Shown here piece after piece: positions 1-6,427 of a stretch of DNA of 9,263 bases. The number at the start of each line of letters is the position of its first letter. Position 1 is the stretch's first letter. Origin of the DNA: Odoribacteraceae bacterium (lineage in GTDB: Bacteria > Bacteroidota > Bacteroidia > Bacteroidales > Marinifilaceae). The notes below the pieces were generated by a model, which saw nothing but the letters and a program-made list of their open reading frames with translations, searched no databases and was not told the origin of the DNA. The stretch covers positions 1 to 9,263 of the forward strand of contig JAIRXZ010000204.1 in NCBI GenBank assembly GCA_031267995.1. Reading direction: 5' to 3'. The translations under genes were made by a program, and so were the position numbers.

Positions 1-161
1 AGCACGCTACGTCTCTACAGAGGTACTTACAATTCATGAGCGAGGGGGGAGGTCATGGGAATCAGTAGAGACGTAGCGTACTACGTCTCAAGTCACGGGC
101 ACGGGCTACAAGCCCGCGCCAGCGGGAAGGATGGGGCGATTGCATGTTGTCGGTGTCCGGG

Positions 162-183
162 GAGACGTAGCACGCTACGTCTC
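162..183. repeat. Palindrome GAGACGTAGC-AC-GCTACGTCTC
   Basis: This is a perfect 10-bp inverted repeat with a 2-nt centre, lying at the junction of the two 168-bp units. The same palindrome, with centre GT, recurs at 236-257. As RNA or single-stranded DNA it would fold into a tight hairpin. Its role is not known. Confidence 0.85.
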
Positions 184-235
184 TACAGAGGTACTTACAA
201 TTCATGAGCGAGGGGGGAGGTCATGGGAATCAGTA

Positions 236-257
236 GAGACGTAGCGTGCTACGTCTC
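236..257. repeat. Palindrome GAGACGTAGC-GT-GCTACGTCTC
   Basis: This is the second full copy of the palindrome. It sits 168 bp after the related copy at 68-89, whose centre is CGTA with 9-bp arms. The A80-to-G248 difference between units turns the shorter 68-89 palindrome into the longer one here. Confidence 0.85.
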
Positions 258-299
258 AAGTCACGGGCACGGGCTACAAGCCCGCGCCAGCGGGACGGG

Positions 300-486
300 T
301 GGGGCAGAGGGAACGGGTGGTTACACGTCGTCGGTATCCGAGGGATGGCTCGTTATCATCCCGACGGGACACGCGGCCGGCAGCCGGCGGGGTGGTGTCG
401 CGAGCGATTTTATCCCGCACCATCTCCCTGGCATACAGTTGGCAGGAAGAAATTTGCCGGGCAGTTAAAAAAAATATTGAAATTTA
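300..486. other. Intergenic stretch with no recognised gene
   Basis: Apart from a diverged copy of the upstream repeat tail (322-345), I see no gene, RNA or repeat here. Reading frames that cross it are short, arginine- and glycine-rich, and run through the palindromic repeats, so they are not credible proteins. Base composition shifts from GC-rich to AT-rich after about 465, leading into the his promoter. Confidence 0.6.
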
Positions 487-517
487 CTTGCACTTCGTGG
501 AAAGGTGGTTATCTTTG
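487..517 (+). promoter_or_regulatory. Bacteroidetes-type promoter of the his operon
   Basis: TATCTTTG at 510-517 matches the Bacteroidetes -7 consensus TAnnTTTG exactly. CTTG at 487-490 is a one-mismatch -33 box (consensus TTTG). The 19-nt gap between the two boxes is within the expected 19-21. Transcription should begin a few bases after 517, around 522-526. That places the His-rich leader ORF and the terminator hairpin inside the untranslated leader. The assignment rests on consensus match and position only. Confidence 0.7.
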
Positions 518-551
518 CCGCACAAAATTTCTCATTAGTATTAAGATTGAA

Positions 552-620
552 GTGGTACGCACGCATTTACATCATCATCATCGGGTCGACCTGTTCAGGT
601 GGGGTGTATTTGTCGTGTAA
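552..620 (+). CDS. hisL: Candidate his operon leader peptide
   Basis: This short ORF starts at GTG and reads MVRTHLHHHHRV then ten more residues, 22 in all, ending at TAA 618-620. Five of the seven residues 5-11 region are histidine or lie beside it: His codons are at 564, 570, 573, 576 and 579, four of them consecutive CAT. A His-codon run just ahead of a terminator and hisG is the hallmark of ribosome-mediated attenuation, as in the enterobacterial hisL leader. The start is uncertain. No ATG lies in frame after the predicted transcription start, so GTG 552 is the most plausible choice, with ATT codons at 534, 540 and 546 as weaker options. There is no clear Shine-Dalgarno sequence, which is usual in Bacteroidetes. 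The peptide itself probably has no function beyond being translated. Confidence 0.65.
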   Translation: MVRTHLHHHHRVDLFRWGVFVV

Positions 621-646
621 TTAAATGGAAGACACAAGCTCGCCTG
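589..646 (+). promoter_or_regulatory. Possible antiterminator and pause pairing of the his leader
   Basis: CAGGTGGG at 596-603 can pair with CTCGCCTG at 639-646 over 8 bp, including two G-U pairs. That would consume the 5' arm of the terminator. The same segment can also pair backwards, ACCT 589-592 with AGGT 597-600, as a small competing hairpin. A ribosome stalled on the His codons (564-581) would cover bases up to roughly 594 and leave 596-603 free for the antiterminator. A ribosome that reaches the stop at 618 would mask it and let the terminator form. The geometry fits an attenuator, but it is inferred by eye without energy calculation. Confidence 0.5.
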
Positions 647-670
647 GCAACAGGCGGGCTTGTTTGTTTA
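634..670 (+). terminator. Intrinsic terminator (his attenuator)
   Basis: ACAAGCTCGCCTG (634-646) pairs with CAGGCGGGCTTGT (651-663) over 13 bp with a single U-G wobble, closed by a GCAA tetraloop of the stable GNRA type. TTGTTTA (664-670) follows as a short U-rich tract. It lies between the His-rich leader ORF and hisG, where an attenuator should be. After read-through, GCGGGCT 654-660 can re-pair with AGCCCGC 674-680. That segment is made too late to prevent termination. Confidence 0.8.
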
Positions 671-716
671 TCCAGCCCGCTCTGCCGCCAGGTGACAAAA
701 CAAAAAACCAGACGGT

Positions 717-1574
717 ATGACAAAATTAAAGATCGCGATTCAGAAATCGGGCAGGCTCTATGACGATTCCCTGTCCTTGTTAAAAGAGTGTGGCATCGCC
801 ATTAACAACGGGAACGACCAGCTGATGGCGCAAGCCTCCAACTTCTCGCTGGAGGTGCTTTTCCTGAGAAATTCGGACATCCCGCATTACGTGGAGGACG
901 GCATCGTCGACCTGGCCATTATCGGCGAGAACACGGTGGTGGAGAAACGGGCGGAGGTGTCGCGCCTGATTGATTTGGGCTTTTCGGGGTGCCGGGTGTC
1001 GATCGCCATCCCCAAGTCGGCGGAGTTCACGGGCATCGAGTGGCTGCGCGGCAAGCGGGTGGCTACCTCGTACCCGAACACGCTGCGGGACTTCCTGTCG
1101 CGCAATGGTATTGATGCCGAGATTCACGTGATCTCCGGCTCGGTGGAGATCGCCCCCAATATGGGATTGGCCGACGCCATCTGCGATATCGTGAGTTCCG
1201 GGAGCACCCTGTTCAAAAACGGGCTGACGGAGGTGTTCACGTTGTTCTCCTCGACCGCCATGCTGGTGGCTAATACCAAGTTGGACGACGAGAAGCGCGC
1301 GCTGACGGATCAGCTGATTTTCCGCGTGAAATCCGTGCTGGCGGCCAAGAATAGCAAGTATATCCTGCTGAATGTGCCGGGCGAGCGGCTGGAGGAGGTG
1401 TGCGGCCTGCTGCCGGGGATGCGCAGTCCAACCGTGATGCCGCTGCACGAGCCGGGGTGGTTCTCCCTGCACTCGGTGGTGAACGAAAACGCGTTCTGGG
1501 AGTCTATCGACCGGCTGAAGGCGGCCGGGGCGGAGGGGATTTTGGTGATCCCCATCGAGAAGATGATCCTGTAA
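717..1574 (+). CDS. hisG: ATP phosphoribosyltransferase (long form)
   Basis: HisG catalyses the committed first step of histidine synthesis, joining ATP and PRPP to give N1-(5-phosphoribosyl)-ATP in the cytoplasm. The 285-residue length matches the long, self-regulated HisG type, not the short form that needs HisZ. The N-terminal catalytic part opens with KIAIQKSGRLYDDS and carries DLAIIGENTVVE and the phosphate-binding segment DIVSSGSTL (residues 157-165). The C-terminal part contains LPGMRSPTVMPL (about 232-243), typical of the ACT-like HisG_C regulatory domain that binds histidine for feedback inhibition. The ATG at 717 is the first start after the attenuator. There is no clear ribosome binding site, only an A-rich stretch at 696-708. 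As first gene of the operon it is the direct target of the leader attenuator. Confidence 0.97.
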   Translation: MTKLKIAIQKSGRLYDDSLSLLKECGIAINNGNDQLMAQASNFSLEVLFLRNSDIPHYVEDGIVDLAIIGENTVVEKRAEVSRLIDLGFSGCRVSIAIPKSAEFTGIEWLRGKRVATSYPNTLRDFLSRNGIDAEIHVISGSVEIAPNMGLADAICDIVSSGSTLFKNGLTEVFTLFSSTAMLVANTKLDDEKRALTDQLIFRVKSVLAAKNSKYILLNVPGERLEEVCGLLPGMRSPTVMPLHEPGWFSLHSVVNENAFWESIDRLKAAGAEGILVIPIEKMIL

Positions 1575-1595
1575 TACCATCGGAAACAAAGCAAT

Positions 1596-2900
1596 ATGAC
1601 AACGATGGGTAATATGAATATCGTGATGTTCCCCCCGCGCCAGGCGTGGGCGGGAATCCTCGCGCGGCCAAGCGCCAACGGCGAGGAGCTGGAGAAAGTG
1701 TGCGAGGCGATCTTCGAGGAGGTGCGACGGGATGGCGACGCGGCGGTGCGACGGTACACGCGCCATTTCGACCGGGTGGAGCTGGAGCGGTTCGAGGTGA
1801 GCAGCGGGGAGTTCGAGGAGGCGGAGGGGCTGGTGGATCCACCGCTGAAGGAGGCGATCGGCCTGGCATTGAAGAATATCGAGGCGTTCCACCGCCTGCA
1901 ATTGCCGGAGCGTAGGGAACTCGCGGACGACCGCGGGTTTCGGTGCTGGCAGGAGGCGCGAGCGATTGACCGCGTGGGTCTGTACGTGCCCGGTGGGAGC
2001 GCGCCGCTCTTTTCCACGGTGCTGATGCTGGCGGCGCCGGCGCGATTGGCCGGCTGCCGGGATGTCGCGCTGTGCACGCCGCCGGGACGAGACGGAAAGG
2101 TGCACCCGGCGATCCTGTGGAGCGCCCGGTTGTGCGGCGTGACGAGCGTCTTTAAGGTGGGTGGCGTGCAGGCGATTGCCGCGCTGACCTTCGGCACGGA
2201 GAGCGTCCGGCGCGTCGATAAGATCTTCGGCCCCGGCAATGGTTTCGTGACGGCGGCCAAACAGCGGGCGAGCACCCGCGGGGTGGCGATCGATATGCCC
2301 GCGGGGCCGTCCGAGCTGATGGTGGTGGCCGACGAGACGGCGTCGCCGGCGTTCGTGGCGGCGGATCTGCTGTCGCAGGCGGAGCACGGGGCGGATAGCC
2401 AGGTGTTGCTGCTGACGTGCCGGGAGGAGCTCCCCGCGCTGGTGGCGGCCGAGGTCGAACGGCAATTGGCCGATTTGCCCCGCCGGGAGGTTGCCGAGCG
2501 GGCGTTGGCGGGGTCGACGTGCGTCGTGCTGCGCGACCGGGAGGAGTGCCTGGAGATGATCAACGACTACGCCCCGGAGCACTTGATGCTGAGCGTGAAG
2601 GATGCGGGGGAGTGGGCGCGGCGCGTCCGGAACGCGGGGTCGGTGTTCCTCGGCAATTACTCCCCGGAGAGCGCCGGCGATTACGTCTCCGGCACCAACC
2701 ACACGCTGCCCACCGGCGGCCATGCCCGCGCGTACGGGGGCGTGGGGGTGGAGTCGTTTATGAAGATGATTAGTTTCCAGGAGATCAGCCCGCGAGGGTT
2801 GTCCGCCCTGGCGCCGGCGATCGAGGTGATGGCCGAACGCGAAGGACTGATGGCGCACCGGAATGCCGTGAGGGTGCGGGAGAAAGGAGGGGCGGCATGA
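1596..2900 (+). CDS. hisD: Histidinol dehydrogenase
   Basis: HisD is a zinc enzyme that oxidises L-histidinol to L-histidine in two NAD+-dependent steps, the last reactions of the pathway. The family signature region runs from DMPAGPSELMV to LLSQAEHGADSQ. Numbered from the ATG at 1596 (434 residues), the expected zinc ligands are Gln261, His264, Asp362 and His421. The catalytic Glu328-His329 pair lies in YAPEHLML. All sit at offsets of two from the E. coli enzyme. The true start is uncertain: in-frame ATGs also occur at 1605 and 1614. The last gives MNIVMFPP and 428 residues, which fits the usual family N-terminus best. It follows hisG by 21-39 bp and overlaps hisC by 4 bp, implying coupled translation. 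Confidence 0.96.
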   Translation: MTTMGNMNIVMFPPRQAWAGILARPSANGEELEKVCEAIFEEVRRDGDAAVRRYTRHFDRVELERFEVSSGEFEEAEGLVDPPLKEAIGLALKNIEAFHRLQLPERRELADDRGFRCWQEARAIDRVGLYVPGGSAPLFSTVLMLAAPARLAGCRDVALCTPPGRDGKVHPAILWSARLCGVTSVFKVGGVQAIAALTFGTESVRRVDKIFGPGNGFVTAAKQRASTRGVAIDMPAGPSELMVVADETASPAFVAADLLSQAEHGADSQVLLLTCREELPALVAAEVERQLADLPRREVAERALAGSTCVVLRDREECLEMINDYAPEHLMLSVKDAGEWARRVRNAGSVFLGNYSPESAGDYVSGTNHTLPTGGHARAYGGVGVESFMKMISFQEISPRGLSALAPAIEVMAEREGLMAHRNAVRVREKGGAA

Positions 2901-3943
2901 AGACGGGTATCGAGGGGCTGATCCGGGAGAATATCCTGGCGCTGGAGCCGTATACTTGCGCGCGACAGGAGTTTAGCGGTACGGACGCGACGCTGCTGGA
3001 CGCGAACGAGAGTCCGTACGACACGGGTTTTAATCGCTATCCCGATCCCTTTCAACGGGAGCTGAAGCGGGCGGTGGCGCGGGTGAAGGGGCTGGACGAA
3101 AGCCGCCTGGTGCTGGGTAACGGGAGCGACGAGCTGATTGATATGCTGGTGCGCGTGACGTGCGAGCCGGGGCGCGATAACATGATTGTCTTCTCGCCGA
3201 GCTACGCCATGTACGGGGTGTGCGGCCGCGTGAATGGCGTGGAGACAAGGGTGTTAGATCTTGACGAGGGTTTCGAGCCAAGGTGGGACGCGCTCCTCGA
3301 CAACGCGGACGAGCACACGCGCCTGATCTTCCTCTGCTCGCCCAATAACCCGACGGGCAACCGCTGGTCACTGGAACGGACGCGGGAGCTGGCCGGCCGC
3401 TTCAACGGCTGGCTGGTGGTGGACGAGGCGTACATGGATTTTGCCGAGGAGGGGGCGTCGGCCGTCAGCCTGCTGGCGGATTGCCCGCGGGTGGTGGTGC
3501 TGCAAACGCTGTCGAAGGCGTGGGGGATGGCGGGGTTGCGCGTGGGAATTTGCATTGCCGATCCCGCGCTGGTGGCCTATTTGAATCGCGTGAAGCCGCC
3601 GTATAATATCGGCTCGCTCACGCAGCGCGCGGCCATCGAGGCGCTTGCCGACGAGGACACTTTTCATGCCCGCGTCCGCCAGATTGTGGGGGAGCGGGAG
3701 CGTTTGTTCCGCGCCTTTTCGCGGATGGCCATCTTCTCGGCCGTCTATCCCTCGGAGGCGAATTTTATCCTCGTGCAATGCGCTCACCACGAGTCCTTGC
3801 GGGGGTACCTGGCGGCAAACGGCATCATCATCCGCGGTCGCCACATCCCCCCCCTCCTCGCCGGCGGCCTGCGCGTGTCCGTGGGGACGCCGGGGGAGAA
3901 CGACCGGCTGCTGACGTTGCTCGAACAATGGAAAAGGCCATGA
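2897..3943 (+). CDS. hisC: Histidinol-phosphate aminotransferase
   Basis: HisC is a PLP-dependent class I/II (fold type I) aminotransferase. It converts imidazole acetol phosphate plus glutamate to L-histidinol phosphate and 2-oxoglutarate. At 348 residues it has normal family length. Visible landmarks, in order, are LGNGSDELID near residue 75, SPNNPTGN, VVDEAYMDF, and the PLP Schiff-base lysine Lys207 in TLSKAWGMAGLRVG. The C-terminal RVSVGTPGEN contains the substrate carboxylate-binding arginine typical of the fold. Its ATG overlaps the hisD stop (ATGA at 2897-2900), and its own stop overlaps the hisB start in the same way. Confidence 0.96.
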   Translation: MKTGIEGLIRENILALEPYTCARQEFSGTDATLLDANESPYDTGFNRYPDPFQRELKRAVARVKGLDESRLVLGNGSDELIDMLVRVTCEPGRDNMIVFSPSYAMYGVCGRVNGVETRVLDLDEGFEPRWDALLDNADEHTRLIFLCSPNNPTGNRWSLERTRELAGRFNGWLVVDEAYMDFAEEGASAVSLLADCPRVVVLQTLSKAWGMAGLRVGICIADPALVAYLNRVKPPYNIGSLTQRAAIEALADEDTFHARVRQIVGERERLFRAFSRMAIFSAVYPSEANFILVQCAHHESLRGYLAANGIIIRGRHIPPLLAGGLRVSVGTPGENDRLLTLLEQWKRP

Positions 3944-5058
3944 AAAAGATTCTTTTTGTCGACCGCGACGGCACGATTGTTCGCGAGCCGGCCGGTGATA
4001 TGCAAGTGGATAGCCTGGAGAAGTTGCACTTTCTGCCCGGCGTCATCGGGGCGTTGCGCGATATCGTCACGCGGACGGATTACCGCCTGGTGATGGTCAG
4101 CAACCAGGACGGGCTGGGCACCGAGGCGTTCCCCCTGGCGGCCTTCCTCGCCCCCCACCGGCTGATGCTGGAGACGCTGGCCGGCGAGGGGGTGGTGTTC
4201 GATGAAGTGCTGATCGACGACAGCTTCGCCGACAACCCGTCGCCGCGACGCAAGCCCGCCACGGGGATGGTGGAGCGATATATGAACGAGCTGCTGGACA
4301 GGGAGAACTCCTTCGTCATCGGCGACCGGCTCACGGATATGCAACTGGCTGCCAACATGGGCATCCGCGGGATTCTTCTCACCGGGGAGGCCGGCGGGGA
4401 GGTCGGCAGCGAGGATGTTATGCCCCTCCCCGTGGCGTTTCGCGCTGCCTCGTGGGAGGATATCCGCCAGCGCCTGGTCAATGGCGGCCGACGCGCCGAG
4501 GTCTCCCGATCGACCACCGAAACCAGCGTCCGCGTGGCCATCGACCTTGACGGCGAGGGTCGGTGCACCGTCCGCACGGGCATTGCCTTCTTCGACCACA
4601 TGCTGCAGCAGATCGCCCGCCACGGGGGCATCGACCTGGACGCGAGCGTGAAGGGCGACCTCCGCGTGGACGAGCACCACACCATCGAGGATACCGCCCT
4701 GGCGCTGGGCGCGTGCTTCCGCCAGGCGCTGGGTGGCGGTCGGGGCATCGAGCGGTACGCCTTTGTCCTGCCGATGGACGAGGCGCGCGCCACCGTTGCC
4801 CTCGACCTCGGCGGGCGCGCCTGGCTGGAGTGGGATGTCAATCTCCAGCGGGAGTACGTGGGGGATTTTCCCACCGAGATGACGCGCCATTTCTTCGCTT
4901 CCTTTTGCCAGGAGGCGCGCTGCACGCTGCACGCGGAGGCGCGAGGGGAGAATACGCACCATGTCGTCGAGGCGCTGTTCAAGGCGTTTGCCCGCTGCCT
5001 CGGTGTGGCCACGCGGCGCGGCGGGACGTCCATCCCCTCCTCCAAAGGGGTGATCTGA
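3940..5058 (+). CDS. hisB: Bifunctional histidinol-phosphatase / imidazoleglycerol-phosphate dehydratase
   Basis: This fused enzyme performs two non-consecutive steps: dehydration of imidazole glycerol phosphate and dephosphorylation of histidinol phosphate. Residues 1 to about 165 form a HAD-family phosphatase, with nucleophile Asp8 and acid/base Asp10 in VDRDGTIV, SNQDG, and GDRLTD near the end. Residues about 185-372 form the dehydratase, with metal-binding motifs FFDHM (His220), DEHHTIED (244-251) and HHVVEA (His340, His341, Glu344). The cysteine/histidine zinc loop known from E. coli HisB-N is absent. The matching stretch reads IDDSFADNPSPRRKP, which resembles the cysteine-free version I recall from Bacteroides. 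Start 3940 gives an ATGA overlap with hisC. An in-frame ATG at 3928 would add four residues. Length 372 fits. Confidence 0.96.
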   Translation: MKKILFVDRDGTIVREPAGDMQVDSLEKLHFLPGVIGALRDIVTRTDYRLVMVSNQDGLGTEAFPLAAFLAPHRLMLETLAGEGVVFDEVLIDDSFADNPSPRRKPATGMVERYMNELLDRENSFVIGDRLTDMQLAANMGIRGILLTGEAGGEVGSEDVMPLPVAFRAASWEDIRQRLVNGGRRAEVSRSTTETSVRVAIDLDGEGRCTVRTGIAFFDHMLQQIARHGGIDLDASVKGDLRVDEHHTIEDTALALGACFRQALGGGRGIERYAFVLPMDEARATVALDLGGRAWLEWDVNLQREYVGDFPTEMTRHFFASFCQEARCTLHAEARGENTHHVVEALFKAFARCLGVATRRGGTSIPSSKGVI

Positions 5059-5084
5059 ACGGGGCGAATGATAAACCATATAAT

Positions 5085-5090
5085 AAGGAG
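5085..5090 (+). promoter_or_regulatory. Shine-Dalgarno-like site of hisH
   Basis: AAGGAG lies 4 bp before the hisH ATG at 5095, in an AT-rich 36-bp gap, the longest in the operon. The other his starts have no such motif and rely on overlap or close spacing. The motif selects ATG 5095 over the upstream in-frame ATG at 5068. Confidence 0.5.
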
Positions 5091-5094
5091 TACC

Positions 5095-5694
5095 ATGAAT
5101 GTCACGATTATTGAATACGGCGCCGGCAACCTCTTTTCGGTGCGGGCGGCGGTGGAGCGACTTGGCCATGTCGCGGCGCCGGGCAGCACTCCCGACGACC
5201 TCCGGGCGGCCGATCGGGTGATCTTCCCCGGCGTTGGGCAGGCACTGAGCGCCTCGGAGAAGCTGCGCGCCACCGGTTTGGCCGACGTCATCCCCGCGTT
5301 GCGCGTCCCCGTGCTGGGGATATGCCTGGGGATGCAACTGATGTGCGAACGGTCGGAGGAGGGCGACACGGAGGGGCTGGGCATCTTCCCCACCGCCGCC
5401 CAACGCTTCGGCGAGGGCTGCAAGGTGCCCCACGTGGGCTGGAACAGGATCAGCGGCGGCCGGTCGCCCCTCTTCGACGGCATAGACGACGGCGCCTGGT
5501 TCTACTTTGTCCACTCCTACTACCTGCCCGTCAACCCCCTGCAGCTGGCGGGATGCCACTACCAGCTGCCTTTTTGTGCCGCCATCGGTCGGGATAATTT
5601 CCTCGGCTGTCAATTTCACCCCGAAAAGTCGGGCGATGCCGGCGAGCGCCTTCTTCGTAACTTCCTCGCCTGGGATGGCCATGGGCGCGCGTGA
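5095..5694 (+). CDS. hisH: Imidazole glycerol phosphate synthase, glutamine amidotransferase subunit
   Basis: HisH is a class I (triad-type) glutaminase. It hydrolyses glutamine and passes ammonia through a tunnel to the HisF subunit encoded two genes downstream. The nucleophile is Cys77 in GICLGMQLM; the triad is completed by His175 and Glu177 in FHPEKSG. The N-terminus IIEYGAGNLFSV and the oxyanion region PGVGQ are typical. The product has 199 residues, the normal length. ATG 5095 is chosen because the family starts a few residues before IIEYGAGN and because AAGGAG precedes it. The end of the gene overlaps the hisA start by 14 bp or more. Confidence 0.96.
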   Translation: MNVTIIEYGAGNLFSVRAAVERLGHVAAPGSTPDDLRAADRVIFPGVGQALSASEKLRATGLADVIPALRVPVLGICLGMQLMCERSEEGDTEGLGIFPTAAQRFGEGCKVPHVGWNRISGGRSPLFDGIDDGAWFYFVHSYYLPVNPLQLAGCHYQLPFCAAIGRDNFLGCQFHPEKSGDAGERLLRNFLAWDGHGRA

Positions 5695-6427
5695 GCTGGA
5701 GCGGGTGATCCCCGCCATCGACCTCGTCAACGGGCAGTGCGTCAGGCTCACGCGGGGCGATTACCGGCAGCCGACCTTCTACGACGGCTCCCCGCTGGAG
5801 ATCGCCCTGCGCTACGAGGCTGTCGGCCTCCGTCGCCTCCACCTGGTGAACCTCGACGGGGCGCGCGACGGTTGCCTCTCGCGCCTCGACATCCTGGAGG
5901 AGATCGCCGCCCGCACCTCCCTCCGCGTGGACTACAGCGGCGGCATCCGCGATGATGACGACCCCCGACGGGTGCTCGACGCCGGGGCTACCTGGGCGTG
6001 CGTCGGCAGCGTGGCCTGCCTCGATACCGAGCGGGCGGCCGCCTGGCTGGAACGATACGGCGAGCGACTGCTGGTCAGCGCCGACACCCTCGACGGGGCG
6101 ATCCGCGCACGAGGATGGCTGGAGGCTACCGCGCTGACAGTCTTCGACCTCGTGGAGGCGCACGCCGGCCGGCTCCATCACCTGACCTGCACGGACATCT
6201 CGCGCGACGGCACCCTCGCCGGCCCCAACTTCGCCCTCTATCGCCGCCTGCGCGAGCGGTTTCCCGCCCTCCGCGTCGTGGCCTCCGGGGGGGTGCGCCA
6301 CCTCGCGGACGTCCGGCAATTGCTGGATGACGGCGCCGCCGGCGTGATTGTCGGCAAGGCGCTGCTGGAGGGGAGGATCAGCCTGGAGGAGTTGGTCGCG
6401 GACGACCTAAACCCGCGGCCATGTTAG
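5681..6427 (+). CDS. hisA: ProFAR isomerase (phosphoribosylformimino-AICAR-phosphate isomerase)
   Basis: HisA is a (beta/alpha)8-barrel that performs an Amadori rearrangement of ProFAR to PRFAR, the substrate of HisH-HisF. Counted from ATG 5681 (248 residues), the two catalytic aspartates are Asp14 in VIPAIDLVNG and Asp135 in SADTLDGA. The phosphate-binding segments are the first-half YSGGIRDD and the second-half ASGGVRHL, with TDISRDGTLAGPN between them. ATG 5675 is an equally good start and gives two more residues. Either way the N-terminus is about five residues longer than usual. It begins inside hisH in another frame, and its stop codon TAG overlaps the hisF ATG (ATGTTAG, 6421-6427). Confidence 0.95.
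   Translation: MGARELERVIPAIDLVNGQCVRLTRGDYRQPTFYDGSPLEIALRYEAVGLRRLHLVNLDGARDGCLSRLDILEEIAARTSLRVDYSGGIRDDDDPRRVLDAGATWACVGSVACLDTERAAAWLERYGERLLVSADTLDGAIRARGWLEATALTVFDLVEAHAGRLHHLTCTDISRDGTLAGPNFALYRRLRERFPALRVVASGGVRHLADVRQLLDDGAAGVIVGKALLEGRISLEELVADDLNPRPC

Larger units (their letters stand above)
1..295. repeat. Tandem 168-bp repeat with nested palindromes (MITE/REP-like)
   Basis: Bases 1-127 recur almost exactly at 169-295 (one clear difference, A80 versus G248), so the period is 168 bp. The tail of unit 1 (141-164) also has a diverged match at 322-345. Each unit holds a core of about 50 bp bracketed by inverted copies of one motif. In unit 2, 169-186 (AGCACGCTACGTCTCTAC) is the perfect reverse complement of 233-250. 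These arms are themselves parts of near-perfect palindromes GAGACGTAGC-nn-GCTACGTCTC at 162-183 and 236-257, with a 4-nt-centre version at 68-89. A further copy is cut by the left edge. A second small hairpin (CGGGCT-aca-AGCCCG) lies at 102-116 and 270-284. No transposase is present. This looks like a non-autonomous palindromic element, or an intergenic repeat family, duplicated in tandem. Confidence 0.85.

Noticed and set aside
246..620. A 124-residue protein ending in the His run
   Set aside because: Its upstream part crosses the palindromic repeats and the predicted promoter. Only the segment from about 552, after the transcription start, is plausible, as a leader peptide.
780..2858. A very long open frame on the minus strand opposite hisG and hisD
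   Set aside because: It is an antisense shadow of GC-rich coding sequence. The translation is rich in Arg, His, Gln and Pro with no family motif, while the plus strand encodes clear HisG and HisD.
3778..3939. An earlier start for hisB inside hisC
   Set aside because: The added residues are a Pro/Arg-rich out-of-frame reading of hisC. The HAD domain begins directly at MKKILFVDRDG (3940).
5068..5094. An earlier in-frame ATG for hisH
   Set aside because: It would add nine residues not seen in the family. The AAGGAG just before 5095 supports the later start.
3784..5751. A long minus-strand frame opposite hisC, hisB and hisH
   Set aside because: It has the same cause: GC-rich codons leave the antisense frame free of stops. 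No recognisable domain is present.
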